Part shown: positions 17,622-26,890 of the stretch, in pieces
How positions within the stretch are numbered: the stretch's first letter is position 1
How the letters are laid out: the number at the start of each line of letters is the position of its first letter
Source: Microbacterium yannicii PS01
GTDB lineage: Bacteria; Actinomycetota; Actinomycetes; Actinomycetales; Microbacteriaceae
Length of the DNA stretch: 37,630 nucleotides
Reading direction: 5' to 3'
Assembly: GCF_000304335.1 (NCBI RefSeq)
Contig: NZ_CAJF01000035.1
Location: 1 to 37,630 of the forward strand
The notes under the pieces: model-generated
Databases searched by the model: none
The model's input: the letters and a program-made list of their open reading frames with translations, nothing else
What the model was told of the DNA's origin: nothing
Program-made: the position numbers and the translations under genes

Positions 17622-18244
17622 ACGAGCAGCTCGGTCTCGCGCTGCAGGCGTGCGCCGATCGCGAAGGATGCGGCGACGAGCGCCAGGGCGAAGCCCCAGC
17701 CCACGGGGGCGAGGTCCAACTCCACGAGAAGGATCCAGAAGACATCGGTGACCTCCGACGAGGAGGCCGCGAGGTCGTCCACGAGCATCGCGCGACCGAA
17801 GGCGCCCAGCAGCTGGCCAAGGACCCCGCCCGCGAGCACGAGGCAGGCGACGACGCCGATCGCATGAGACATCGCCGGACGGAAGGGGCGGGCCCGCATC
17901 AGCGAGACGCCGAGCCACCACGCCACGATGCAGACGCCGATCGTCGCCAGCGCAGGGAGTGCCTGCTCCAGCAGCAGCATCCAGCTCACTCCCGCCGGAA
18001 GCGAGGTGAAGGTCACGTCGGCAGATGCGTAGTTCGACGCCGTGATGTCGGGGACCGCCGAGAGTCCCGGTACGTCGCCTCCGGCCACGGGCATCCGAAC
18101 GGTCGGGCTCTCGCCGAAGATCTCGATCCCGGCCCGGACGACGGCTACCAGAGCTGCCACCGCGACGCTGATCGCGCCCGTCGCGATCAGCCCGAGAGCA
18201 AAGCCTTCGCCGCGCGAGACATGCCGGCGTACGGTCCCGTTCAT
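17618..18244 (-). CDS. DUF2975 membrane protein
   Basis: This 208-aa protein has four TM helices (about 16-38, 92-112, 127-150 and 170-192) and a large extracytoplasmic loop between the first two. It fits the DUF2975 family, found with YozG-type regulators; its biochemical role is unknown. A strong GGAGG lies 6 bases before the ATG. Transcription runs away from clpC, and the shared upstream region carries the operator. Stop and start overlap with the regulator gene. Confidence 0.85.
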   Translation of the reverse strand: MNGTVRRHVSRGEGFALGLIATGAISVAVAALVAVVRAGIEIFGESPTVRMPVAGGDVPGLSAVPDITASNYASADVTFTSLPAGVSWMLLLEQALPALATIGVCIVAWWLGVSLMRARPFRPAMSHAIGVVACLVLAGGVLGQLLGAFGRAMLVDDLAASSSEVTDVFWILLVELDLAPVGWGFALALVAASFAIGARLQRETELLV

Positions 18245-18259
18245 CTGCCACCTCCATAT

Positions 18260-18288
18260 CGATAAACGTTGTTATCGAAAAACGATAA
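18260..18288. promoter_or_regulatory. Triple half-site operator upstream of the DUF2975-HTH pair
   Basis: Three half-sites alternate in orientation: CGATAA at 18260-18265, TTATCG at 18272-18277 and CGATAA at 18283-18288. Centre-to-centre spacing is 12 and 11 bp, about one helical turn each. The first two form TCGATAA-N6-TTATCGA and the last two TTATCG-N5-CGATAA, both perfect inverted repeats. The A/T content stands out against the surrounding GC-rich DNA. It starts 15 bp before the DUF2975 ATG. Confidence 0.7.
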
Positions 18289-18379
18289 GCCCCACGGATG
18301 CCGCAACGCAAGGCTTCACCCAGAAGTCCAGACCGCTATGCCCACGGCGAACACGGGCATGCGGCATCCGCCCTCTCGT

Positions 18380-18435
18380 TACCCTCGATGTAAGGCGCCA
18401 GGAGTGCATCACCGCACCGATACGCCCCGGAGGAA
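18380..18435 (+). promoter_or_regulatory. clpC leader: candidate -10 and ribosome binding site
   Basis: TACCCT at 18380-18385 is a plausible -10 box without a good -35, which would fit activator-dependent transcription. GGAGGAA near 18429-18435 is a strong Shine-Dalgarno sequence before the ATG at 18441. I could not find a convincing ClgR or HspR site. Confidence 0.35.
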
Positions 18436-18440
18436 GAACG

Positions 18441-20963
<2,523 letters not shown>

Positions 20964-20971
20964 CCCAGCCT

Positions 20972-21015
20972 GAAGACGGGAAGCGGATGCCGAGGCATCC
21001 GCTTCTCGTCTTTTT
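20972..21015 (+). terminator. Intrinsic terminator after clpC
   Basis: An 18-base arm at 20973-20990 pairs with 20995-21012 with few mismatches around a 4-base loop (core AGCGGATGC / GCATCCGCTT). It ends in TTTTT at 21011-21015. This is the clearest factor-independent terminator in the window. Confidence 0.85.
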
Positions 21016-21021
21016 CGGCTT

Positions 21022-21027
21022 TACGCT
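21022..21027 (+). promoter_or_regulatory. -10 box TACGCT for a leaderless GNAT gene
   Basis: TACGCT ends 6 bases before the ATG at 21034, directly after the clpC terminator tail, with no Shine-Dalgarno sequence. Confidence 0.5.
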
Positions 21028-21033
21028 GGTTCG

Positions 21034-21537
21034 ATGAGCAAGTTCACGGTGCGGCCCGCACGGACCAAGGACGTACGGGGGATCCAGGCGATCCTCGAGC
21101 CGTTCGTGCAGCGCCGGATCCTCCTCGGCAAGGATCTCGTCGTGCTCTACGAGGCGACGCAGCAGTTCGTCGTCGCAGAGGACTCCGAGGGCAATCTCGT
21201 CGGCTGCGGCGCGCTCCACGTCATGTGGGAGGACCTCGGCGAGATCCGCACCCTGATCGTCGTCGACGAGTGGCTGCACCACGGCGTGGGGCGCGCGATC
21301 GTCGAGGCGCTCGAGGACAACGCCCGCACGCTCGGCCTGACCCGCCTGTTCTGCCTCACCTTCGAGGTGGACTTCTTCACGCGGCGAGGCTTCTCGCAGA
21401 TCGGCGAGCAGGTCGTCGATCCCGACGTCTACTCGCAGCTCATCCGCTCGCCCGACGAAGGCGTGGCGGAGTTCCTCGACCTCGCGCACGTGAAGCCGAA
21501 CACCCTCGGCAACACGAGGATGATCAAGCAGCTCTGA
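21034..21537 (+). CDS. GNAT N-acetyltransferase, amino-acid N-acetyltransferase (NAGS) type
   Basis: This 167-aa acetyl-CoA-dependent acetyltransferase has the GNAT core: FVVAEDSEGNLVGCGALHVMWEDLGEIRTLIV (strands 2-4) and then the pyrophosphate-binding turn HHGVGRAIVEAL. FCLTFEVDFFTRRGF is typical of the short stand-alone N-acetylglutamate synthases of actinobacteria (Rv2747-like), the first step of arginine synthesis. No arginine gene is adjacent, so the substrate is inferred from family resemblance. It is leaderless by its -10 box. It converges with the zinc-ribbon gene 21 bases on. Confidence 0.8.
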   Translation: MSKFTVRPARTKDVRGIQAILEPFVQRRILLGKDLVVLYEATQQFVVAEDSEGNLVGCGALHVMWEDLGEIRTLIVVDEWLHHGVGRAIVEALEDNARTLGLTRLFCLTFEVDFFTRRGFSQIGEQVVDPDVYSQLIRSPDEGVAEFLDLAHVKPNTLGNTRMIKQL

Positions 21538-21558
21538 CGACCTGACCGGCCTCCAGGC

Positions 21559-21960
21559 TCAGTCGAAGAGGTCGCTGAGCCAGTGCTCCTTCTTCTTCTT
21601 GCGGTGGTAGCCCTGGTCGTAGCCGGACTGCCCGTACCGAGGGTCGCTGTAGCGGGGGTCGCTGTAGCGGGGGTCGCTGTACCGGGGATCGGGCTGAGCG
21701 TAGCCGGGCTGTGCGTCATAGGCGGGAGCCGCCGGCGCGCCGTAGGCGGGTGCTCCGCCGTACGCCGGCGTGGCGGGCGAGGCAGGAGCGGCGGGCGCGG
21801 CGAGTGCAGCCGAACCGCCGGCCTCGCGCTCGGCGCGCTCGAGGATCTTGTCGAGCTCGCCGCGGTCCAGCCAGACGCCGCGGCAGGTCGGGCAGTAGTC
21901 GATCTCCACGCCGGAGCGCTCGCTCATGACGAGCACGGAACCATCGGTGGGGCACTTCAT
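21559..21960 (-). CDS. zf-TFIIB zinc-ribbon protein with YSDPR repeats
   Basis: This is a 133-aa protein. Residues 1 to about 42 form a zf-TFIIB domain: CPTDGSVLV, then DYCPTCRGVWLDRGEL with C3, C23 and C26 visible. An Ala/Pro/Tyr-rich linker follows. It contains a tandem YSDPR repeat encoded by a 15-bp DNA repeat at 21634-21693, and a basic KKKKEHW before the conserved acidic end LSDLFD. Function is unknown. GGAGG lies just before the ATG, and TAGGGT (complement at 21984-21989) is a possible -10. Confidence 0.8.
   Translation of the reverse strand: MKCPTDGSVLVMSERSGVEIDYCPTCRGVWLDRGELDKILERAEREAGGSAALAAPAAPASPATPAYGGAPAYGAPAAPAYDAQPGYAQPDPRYSDPRYSDPRYSDPRYGQSGYDQGYHRKKKKEHWLSDLFD
21634..21693. 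repeat. 15-bp tandem repeat inside the zinc-ribbon gene
   Basis: There are four units with a period of 15 bp (21634, 21649, 21664, 21679). The two central ones are identical and the outer ones have a few changes. On the minus strand they encode Y-S-D-P-R units, so copy number can change without breaking the frame. Confidence 0.8.
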
Positions 21961-22074
21961 AGGGTCCTCCTGGGGTCGATCCGACCCTAGCGATCCGTGC
22001 TTTCGGCTGCCTGTGAATGAGGCAGGGGCACCCGCGGCGGGCGCGCCGAAGCGGGAGGGGCGGATGCCGAGGCC

Positions 22075-22080
22075 TACCCT
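22075..22080 (+). promoter_or_regulatory. -10 box TACCCT for a leaderless membrane-anchored protein gene
   Basis: TACCCT ends 7 bases before the ATG at 22088, with no Shine-Dalgarno sequence. Confidence 0.5.
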
Positions 22081-22087
22081 TGATGTC

Positions 22088-22804
22088 ATGACCGGCACGC
22101 CTCCCCGACGCCGCCATTCTCCGGCGGTGTACCGTCGACGCCGGCTCGTGCTGCTCATCGCGATCCTGGCCATCGCCGGAGTCGTCTGGCTGCTCATCGC
22201 GCAGCCGTGGCGCGGCTGGGGCGCGGAGGGCACCGATGCCGGCTCCACCCCGCAGACGCAGAGCACGGCGACCGCGCTCCCCGCGGTCACAGGTCAGCAG
22301 CAGACCCCGGCCCCGGGTGAGACCGGCGCGGTCGAAGGCGCCGTGGTGGAGGGCGACGGTCCCACCCCGTCCGCGACGCCGGGCGCAACGCCGACCGCGC
22401 AGCCCTGCGAATCGGGTGACATCGTCGTCGAGCCCCAGAGCACGCAGGACTCGTACACCGGTGCCGAGAATCCGCAGTTCTCGATCTCGCTCACCAACAA
22501 CGGTCCCGACTGCACGCTCAACGTGGGCACGAGCGCCCAGGCGTTCGTCGTCTCGAGCGGCAGCGACACCTGGTGGCGGTCGACGGACTGCCAGAGCGAG
22601 CCCAGCGACATGGTCGTGCTCATCGGCGCCGGCCAGACCGTGACGAGCGCGGCGCCCCTCGGCTGGGACCGCACGCGCTCCGCCGTCGGCACGTGCGACG
22701 ACCCGACCCGGCCGCGCGCGCCGGGCGGCGGCGCCTCGTACCACCTCGCCGTCGAGATCGGCGGCATCGCGTCGACCCAGTCCAAACAGTTCCTGCTCTA
22801 CTGA
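22088..22804 (+). CDS. Membrane-anchored extracytoplasmic protein, unknown function
   Basis: This 238-aa protein has a basic N-terminus (RRRHSPAVYRRRR), one TM helix at about 19-39, a Thr/Pro/Gly-rich linker to about 100 and an extracytoplasmic domain of about 130 residues. That domain has four cysteines, in QPCESG, GPDCTL, STDCQS and VGTCDD, which may pair. The pattern ISLTNNGPDCTLNVG suggests a beta-sandwich. No catalytic motif is seen and I do not recognise a named family. The start is set by the -10 box; an in-frame ATG at 22064 is possible but lies before that box. Confidence 0.7.
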   Translation: MTGTPPRRRHSPAVYRRRRLVLLIAILAIAGVVWLLIAQPWRGWGAEGTDAGSTPQTQSTATALPAVTGQQQTPAPGETGAVEGAVVEGDGPTPSATPGATPTAQPCESGDIVVEPQSTQDSYTGAENPQFSISLTNNGPDCTLNVGTSAQAFVVSSGSDTWWRSTDCQSEPSDMVVLIGAGQTVTSAAPLGWDRTRSAVGTCDDPTRPRAPGGGASYHLAVEIGGIASTQSKQFLLY

Positions 22805-23111
22805 CTGCATCCCCCGGAACCACTTGGCCGGCGAGAGTTGTCGGCCGAGCTCATTGGTGATGATGAGATCGCCGTCGTATTCGGCGGGTCCGTGCGCGAG
22901 CTCGGGAGGTACCTCGTTCCAAATCGGGACGAACCATTTCGAGGCTTCGGTCTTCAGTTCGCCGCCGCCGTGCTGGATCGCGGGTCCGACTGGATGAAGA
23001 GCGCATCTGAGAAGGTCAACGCGCCCGACGAGATGACGGCGACCGGGCCGCCGTCACCGGCTCGCAATCACGAGCGGTGAACGGCTCGGGAGCAGCTGGC
23101 GCCAACGACAC
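22805..23111 (-). pseudogene. Possible coding remnant on the minus strand, no start codon
   Basis: No complete gene is seen in this 307-base gap. One minus-strand frame is open from 23053 down past 22811. It encodes a protein-like string with KWFVPIWNEVPPEL and YDGDLIITNELGRQLSPAKW, and most of its codons end in G or C. It has no ATG, GTG or TTG before that string, and downstream it runs into the antisense of the neighbouring gene. It may be the stump of a gene cut when the adjacent island arrived. I cannot name a family. A plus-strand frame from 22838 (80 codons) looks less coding-like. Confidence 0.25.
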
Positions 23112-24092
23112 TCAGTTCTGCATGTGAATCTGTTGTCCCTTGATGAGCGGGTAGTCAACGAGCCCGGTGCCGTCGAGATCCTCCTTATGCATGTCTATCC
23201 CGGTCACCTGGCTGTTCTCGTAGGTCGTGTAGTAGTAGATGCCCTTGTCTGTGTTGCAGCACGAGGAGTAGATGGTGATCTCGAACTTGCCGGGCGAGAC
23301 TTCTACGCAGCCGCGCTGCTGTGCGACAGAGCCCAGGATTTGGAAGAACTGGCTGATCGATTCGGACTCGGAGTCTCCTGACACGGCGTTCATCTTGGTG
23401 AAGGCGACCTTGACGAAGCGAGACGCTGACGAGAGATCTCCGGGCAGGCCGATCGCACCCATCCCGCGACTGTAGACGTCGAACTCCAGCTCATCGGAAA
23501 AGCTCTTCTCCGGCGGGTTCTTGGACAGGTGCATGAAGTTGTTCAGGTTGAACGACTGTATGTCGAAGGTGGGATTGTTCGTGAGGACGCCGACGGGATT
23601 GTCGTACACCTTCAGCCCCTCCATCACGCTCTCCACTGTGATCGAGGCCGTCCGATCAGAGATGATCCAGTGGAGCGGTGAAAGCGGGAAGGCCTCGCTG
23701 AAGGAGATGTCTACGAGGCTCATCGTCTCCAGCGCGGTCTTCACCTCGCTTACGGTCTCGAACTGCCCAAGGGTCCACGGGATGAACTCGAACGGGGCGA
23801 TGTTGGTCTTGTCGCTGACTTCGGGCTTGTAGTCCGCGTTCTCCGGGAAGTTGAGCCCCGCCATGCTCAGGCCCTTCTCGTTGGTCGCGTCGTAGTACAG
23901 GGGATATCCGTCCGCGATGGTCGCCATCCCGATGATCGCGCGATGGGTTTTCAGCGGATCCGCTTTGCGGAAGCGGAAGCGGAAGGGGAAGTTTCGAGGT
24001 GTCACGGTGACCGTCTCGTTGTACGAGAACTCCAGGTCGAGATTGCGACCGAAGTAGTGATCCCGTGTGGTGTAGTTCGCTCCCGTGCACAT
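23112..24092 (-). CDS. Choloylglycine hydrolase family protein (bile salt hydrolase-type Ntn hydrolase)
   Basis: This 326-aa linear-amide C-N hydrolase has a catalytic Cys2 that becomes N-terminal after Met removal. The conserved residues of Gram-positive bile salt hydrolases are present: C2-T-G, R16 and D19 in YFGRNLD, N81 in GLNFP, N172/N173 in VLTNNPTF, and R225 in SSASRFVKVAF. There is no signal peptide, so it is cytoplasmic. GGAGGTC lies 4-6 bases before the ATG, which must be exact because Cys2 is the nucleophile. Base composition is visibly lower in GC than in its neighbours and A/T-ending codons are common, pointing to horizontal transfer. Substrate (bile salt, penicillin V or acyl-homoserine lactone) cannot be fixed from sequence. 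Confidence 0.88.
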   Translation of the reverse strand: MCTGANYTTRDHYFGRNLDLEFSYNETVTVTPRNFPFRFRFRKADPLKTHRAIIGMATIADGYPLYYDATNEKGLSMAGLNFPENADYKPEVSDKTNIAPFEFIPWTLGQFETVSEVKTALETMSLVDISFSEAFPLSPLHWIISDRTASITVESVMEGLKVYDNPVGVLTNNPTFDIQSFNLNNFMHLSKNPPEKSFSDELEFDVYSRGMGAIGLPGDLSSASRFVKVAFTKMNAVSGDSESESISQFFQILGSVAQQRGCVEVSPGKFEITIYSSCCNTDKGIYYYTTYENSQVTGIDMHKEDLDGTGLVDYPLIKGQQIHMQN

Positions 24093-24140
24093 GATGACCT
24101 CCGATTGAAGATCCTCCCCGTGGGGCGAAACCATAACGTC

Positions 24141-24158
24141 AGCGAAGGCCGCTTCGCT
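24141..24158. promoter_or_regulatory. Hairpin or operator upstream of the hydrolase gene
   Basis: AGCGAAG (24141-24147) and CTTCGCT (24152-24158) form a perfect 7-bp inverted repeat with a 4-base centre. It lies just upstream of a possible minus-strand -10 box TATGGT (complement at 24130-24135). It could be a regulator site for the hydrolase gene. Confidence 0.35.
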
Positions 24159-24282
24159 ACGGGTGCCCAATCGCAGGCAGCGCCGTCGACCGCGCTCGCG
24201 AGTCAGCGTCTCGAGCGAACCTCCCGCCGCGAGCCGCTGCAGGCCCCTGCAGGTTTCTGGGTCCGCGGACGCGGAGCATTCG

Positions 24283-24288
24283 TAGGAT
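24283..24288 (+). promoter_or_regulatory. -10 box TAGGAT for a leaderless SGNH lipoprotein gene
   Basis: TAGGAT ends 6 bases before the ATG at 24295, with no Shine-Dalgarno sequence. Confidence 0.5.
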
Positions 24289-24294
24289 CGACTC

Positions 24295-25035
24295 ATGGGT
24301 GCTCGCCGGACGCGCTTTGTTCCGCTCGTCTGTCTGCTCGCCGCCGCTCTGACGGCGTGCGCAGCGCCTCCGACCTCTCCGTCGACGGAGGAGACGCGGC
24401 GGCCCTCGGCCTCCGCGTCGTTGACGGCAAGCCCCGTCGACGGACAGGCGCAGCCCGAGCCGATCGCGGTGATCGGCGACTCGTACACGACGGGATCACC
24501 GGCGGACTCGGGTCCGCCTGCGCTGTGGCCGGCCCTGCTCACGGGCGACGATTTCACCGTGACGGCATACGCCTGGAGCGGCACGGGATACGCGTCGACC
24601 TGGGAGACACCGGAAGGCCCCAGCAATTACGTGACTCGCGTCGACCAGATGCCGGGCGCGGGCATCGACACCGTTCTCTTCTTCGGCTCGATCAACGACG
24701 GCTTCTTCAGATACGACGCCACCCGAGCGGGCGCGGACGAGGCTTTCGCGAAGGCTCTCGCCAAGTGGCCCGATGCGACCATCATCGTCATCGGGCCCGC
24801 CTCGCCGATCTGGCCCGTCCCCGGGGGCTATCTCGCGGCCCGGGATGCGACGCGGGACGCCGCGCAGGCGGCCGGTCTGACGTTCATCGATCCCATCGAC
24901 GACGGCTGGTTCGAGGGTATGCCGGAGCTGATCGGCGTCGACGGCATCCATCCGAACGACCAGGGCCACGCGTACCTCGCCGAGCGGCTGCGTCGGGTGC
25001 TCGAGGAGCACGCGCCGGCGGTTCCTCGGGACTGA
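24295..25035 (+). CDS. SGNH/GDSL hydrolase lipoprotein
   Basis: This is a 246-aa surface esterase-like protein. The signal peptide ends in lipobox LTAC with lipidated C22, followed by a Ser/Thr/Pro linker. The SGNH blocks are visible: block I GDSYT with nucleophile S63, block III GSIND, and block V DGIHPNDQGH with D216 and H219. The likely activity is removal of acetyl or other acyl groups from cell-wall or exogenous carbohydrates or lipids; the substrate is unknown. It is leaderless by its -10 box. It converges with the permease gene, with a bidirectional terminator between. Confidence 0.85.
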   Translation: MGARRTRFVPLVCLLAAALTACAAPPTSPSTEETRRPSASASLTASPVDGQAQPEPIAVIGDSYTTGSPADSGPPALWPALLTGDDFTVTAYAWSGTGYASTWETPEGPSNYVTRVDQMPGAGIDTVLFFGSINDGFFRYDATRAGADEAFAKALAKWPDATIIVIGPASPIWPVPGGYLAARDATRDAAQAAGLTFIDPIDDGWFEGMPELIGVDGIHPNDQGHAYLAERLRRVLEEHAPAVPRD

Positions 25036-25089
25036 GTGCGCACCCGCCGGGCGGTGGCCACCCCGCTGTGCCGATCCGCGCGCAGAAGT

Positions 25090-25126
25090 GCGGGGCGGAG
25101 CATCCCCCCGGACCGCTCCGCCCCGC
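25090..25126. terminator. Bidirectional terminator between the SGNH gene and the permease gene
   Basis: GCGGGGCGGAGC (25090-25101) and GCTCCGCCCCGC (25115-25126) form a perfect 12-bp stem with a 13-base loop between convergent genes. There is no T-run, but the position and stability favour termination on both strands. Confidence 0.65.
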
Positions 25127-25136
25127 GTCCCCGCCT

Positions 25137-26705
25137 CTACGGCTTGTCGCCGAAGACCTCTCGTTCCATCGAGTCGTATCCCTCCGCCTGAGGATCCCGG
25201 TGCTCGCCCCCCGAGAGCGCGTACTCCTCCTCGGGAGAGAGCACGAGGCGGTGGCGGAAGAACAGCGCGAAGCCGAGCAGCAGCACCACGTACACGATGC
25301 CGATCGCGATGATCGCGGGGAGGAATGTCGGGTTCAGGAGGAACCCGACGAAGATGAGCAGCGCGATCGCCGCCGCGATGACGGCACCCGTGATGCCCCA
25401 GGGGCTCCGGTACGGGCGCTCGGCGTTCGGGAACTTACGGCGCAGGATGATGAACGACACCATCTGCAGGAAGTACGCCAGCACGGCGCCCCAGACGGCG
25501 ATGTTGAGCACGATCGCACCCGCGACGCTGCCTGACCCACCGGCGAACTCGATGATGAGCAGAGCGACGAAGCCGATCACCGCGCCGACGACCAGCGCCA
25601 CCCAGGGCGTCTTGCGCTTGCCGGTCAGCGACAGGAACCGCGGGTAGTAGCCGGCACGTGAGAGGGAGTACATGTTGCGCCCGTACGCGAACATGATGCC
25701 CTGCAGCGACGCGAGCAGTCCGACGAGGGCGAACAGTGCCAGCACGGCTGCGAGGCCGTCGCCGACGATCGCCCGGAAGCCGTCCAGCAGCGGTTCGGCG
25801 GCGACGCCGGTCGCCTCAGCTCCCAGCACGCCGGTGTTGAGGAACAGCACGAGCAGACCGGTGACGATCAGCGTGCCGCGGGCCCAGAAGCCGGCGCGCG
25901 GGATGTCGCGGACCGGGTCGTGGGACTCCTCCGCGGCCAGGGGCAGCTCTTCGATGCCGAGGAAGAACCACATCGCGAACGGAAGTGCGAACAGGATCGG
26001 CAGCACGCCGTGCGGCAGGAACTCGGTCTGGCCCGGGTCGGGCGCGATGTCCCACAGGTTCGCCCACGAGAAGGCGCCCGAGAAGATCGCCATGGCCGAG
26101 AAGACGAGGATGATGCCGATCGAGATGACCGACACGACGATCGCGAACTTGAACGAGATCGCGGCGCCCGCGGCGTTCAGGGCGATGAACACCACGTAGA
26201 GGATGATCCACCACACCCAGCCGGGCAGCGACACCCCCAGCAGCTCCGAGGTGATCGCGTCGGCGTACGAGGCGGAGAAGAAGACGATGACGGCGGTGGT
26301 CGCGACGTACTCGATGGTCTCGGCGGCGCCGGTGATGAGGCCGCCCCATGGCCCCATCGCCGAGCGCGCGAAGGAATACGCGCCCCCCGTGTGCGGCATG
26401 GCCGCTGCCATCTCGCCGATCGAGAAGATCATCCCGTAGTACATCGCGACGAGGATGACGAACGCGATCAGCATCCCGCCGAACCCGGCGAAGTCGATGC
26501 CGAAGTTCCAGCCCGAGAAGTCGCCGGAGATGACGGCGGCGACCGCGAGCCCCCACAGCCCCCAGATCCCTGCGGACCTCTTCAGGCCCCGTCGTTCGAA
26601 GTAATCTTGTCCTGCCCGCGTATAGGTTGCCCCAGCGACCTTGGCGGAACTGTCTCGTGACCCGGCCGAACGGCCGGCTGGTGCTGCACTGCTCGCTTGG
26701 GACAT
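25137..26705 (-). CDS. APC-family amino acid/amine permease, ethanolamine permease-like
   Basis: This 522-aa transporter has 12 predicted TM helices. The N-terminal YFERRGLKRSAGIWGLWGL and the following SGDFSGWNFGIDFAG match ethanolamine-type permeases of the APC superfamily. GEMAAAMPHTGGAYSFARSA is the TM2-3 consensus. The C-terminal hydrophilic tail is about 40 residues. The ATG is supported by GGAGGA 5 bases upstream. It diverges from a gamma-glutamyl ligase gene over a 185-base regulatory region, so it likely imports the amine that the plus-strand enzymes degrade. Confidence 0.85.
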   Translation of the reverse strand: MSQASSAAPAGRSAGSRDSSAKVAGATYTRAGQDYFERRGLKRSAGIWGLWGLAVAAVISGDFSGWNFGIDFAGFGGMLIAFVILVAMYYGMIFSIGEMAAAMPHTGGAYSFARSAMGPWGGLITGAAETIEYVATTAVIVFFSASYADAITSELLGVSLPGWVWWIILYVVFIALNAAGAAISFKFAIVVSVISIGIILVFSAMAIFSGAFSWANLWDIAPDPGQTEFLPHGVLPILFALPFAMWFFLGIEELPLAAEESHDPVRDIPRAGFWARGTLIVTGLLVLFLNTGVLGAEATGVAAEPLLDGFRAIVGDGLAAVLALFALVGLLASLQGIMFAYGRNMYSLSRAGYYPRFLSLTGKRKTPWVALVVGAVIGFVALLIIEFAGGSGSVAGAIVLNIAVWGAVLAYFLQMVSFIILRRKFPNAERPYRSPWGITGAVIAAAIALLIFVGFLLNPTFLPAIIAIGIVYVVLLLGFALFFRHRLVLSPEEEYALSGGEHRDPQAEGYDSMEREVFGDKP

Positions 26706-26890
26706 CGGTCCTCCGTGCTTCGGAAACGGACGTGCGCTCGGGTGTCGCGCGGCATCGCGCCTGCGCTGATTGTGGTCCCTATTGGTGGGATCTGTCTACC
26801 TTTGTGGAGTATTTGACCCTAGAGTGATCGGGCGGGCGCGGTGCTGACGAGCAGCCTCGCGCCCCTGATACGGCCACACGAGGAGGACGG
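26706..26890. promoter_or_regulatory. Divergent control region of the amine catabolic cluster
   Basis: The stretch 26768-26827 is A/T-rich compared with its surroundings. TAGAGT at 26820-26825 is a candidate -10 for the ligase gene. TCCC-N7-GGGA (26776-26779 with 26787-26790) is a small inverted repeat that could be the operator of the GntR-type regulator at 31872. GAGGAGGAC just before 26891 is a strong ribosome binding site. The operator is a guess from symmetry and position only. Confidence 0.4.

Noticed and set aside
21634..21693. 15-bp repeats considered as regulatory iterons
   Set aside because: They encode YSDPR units of the zinc-ribbon protein in frame, which explains them as protein repeats.
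22838..23080. 80-codon plus-strand frame with a TTG start
   Set aside because: It has no ribosome binding site or -10 box, poorer codon pattern than the opposite strand, and no recognisable domain.
23943..25535. Long plus-strand frame spanning the hydrolase 5' region, the SGNH gene and the permease 3' end
   Set aside because: It crosses two terminator-like structures and three real genes in wrong frames; its composition is Arg/Gly-rich noise.
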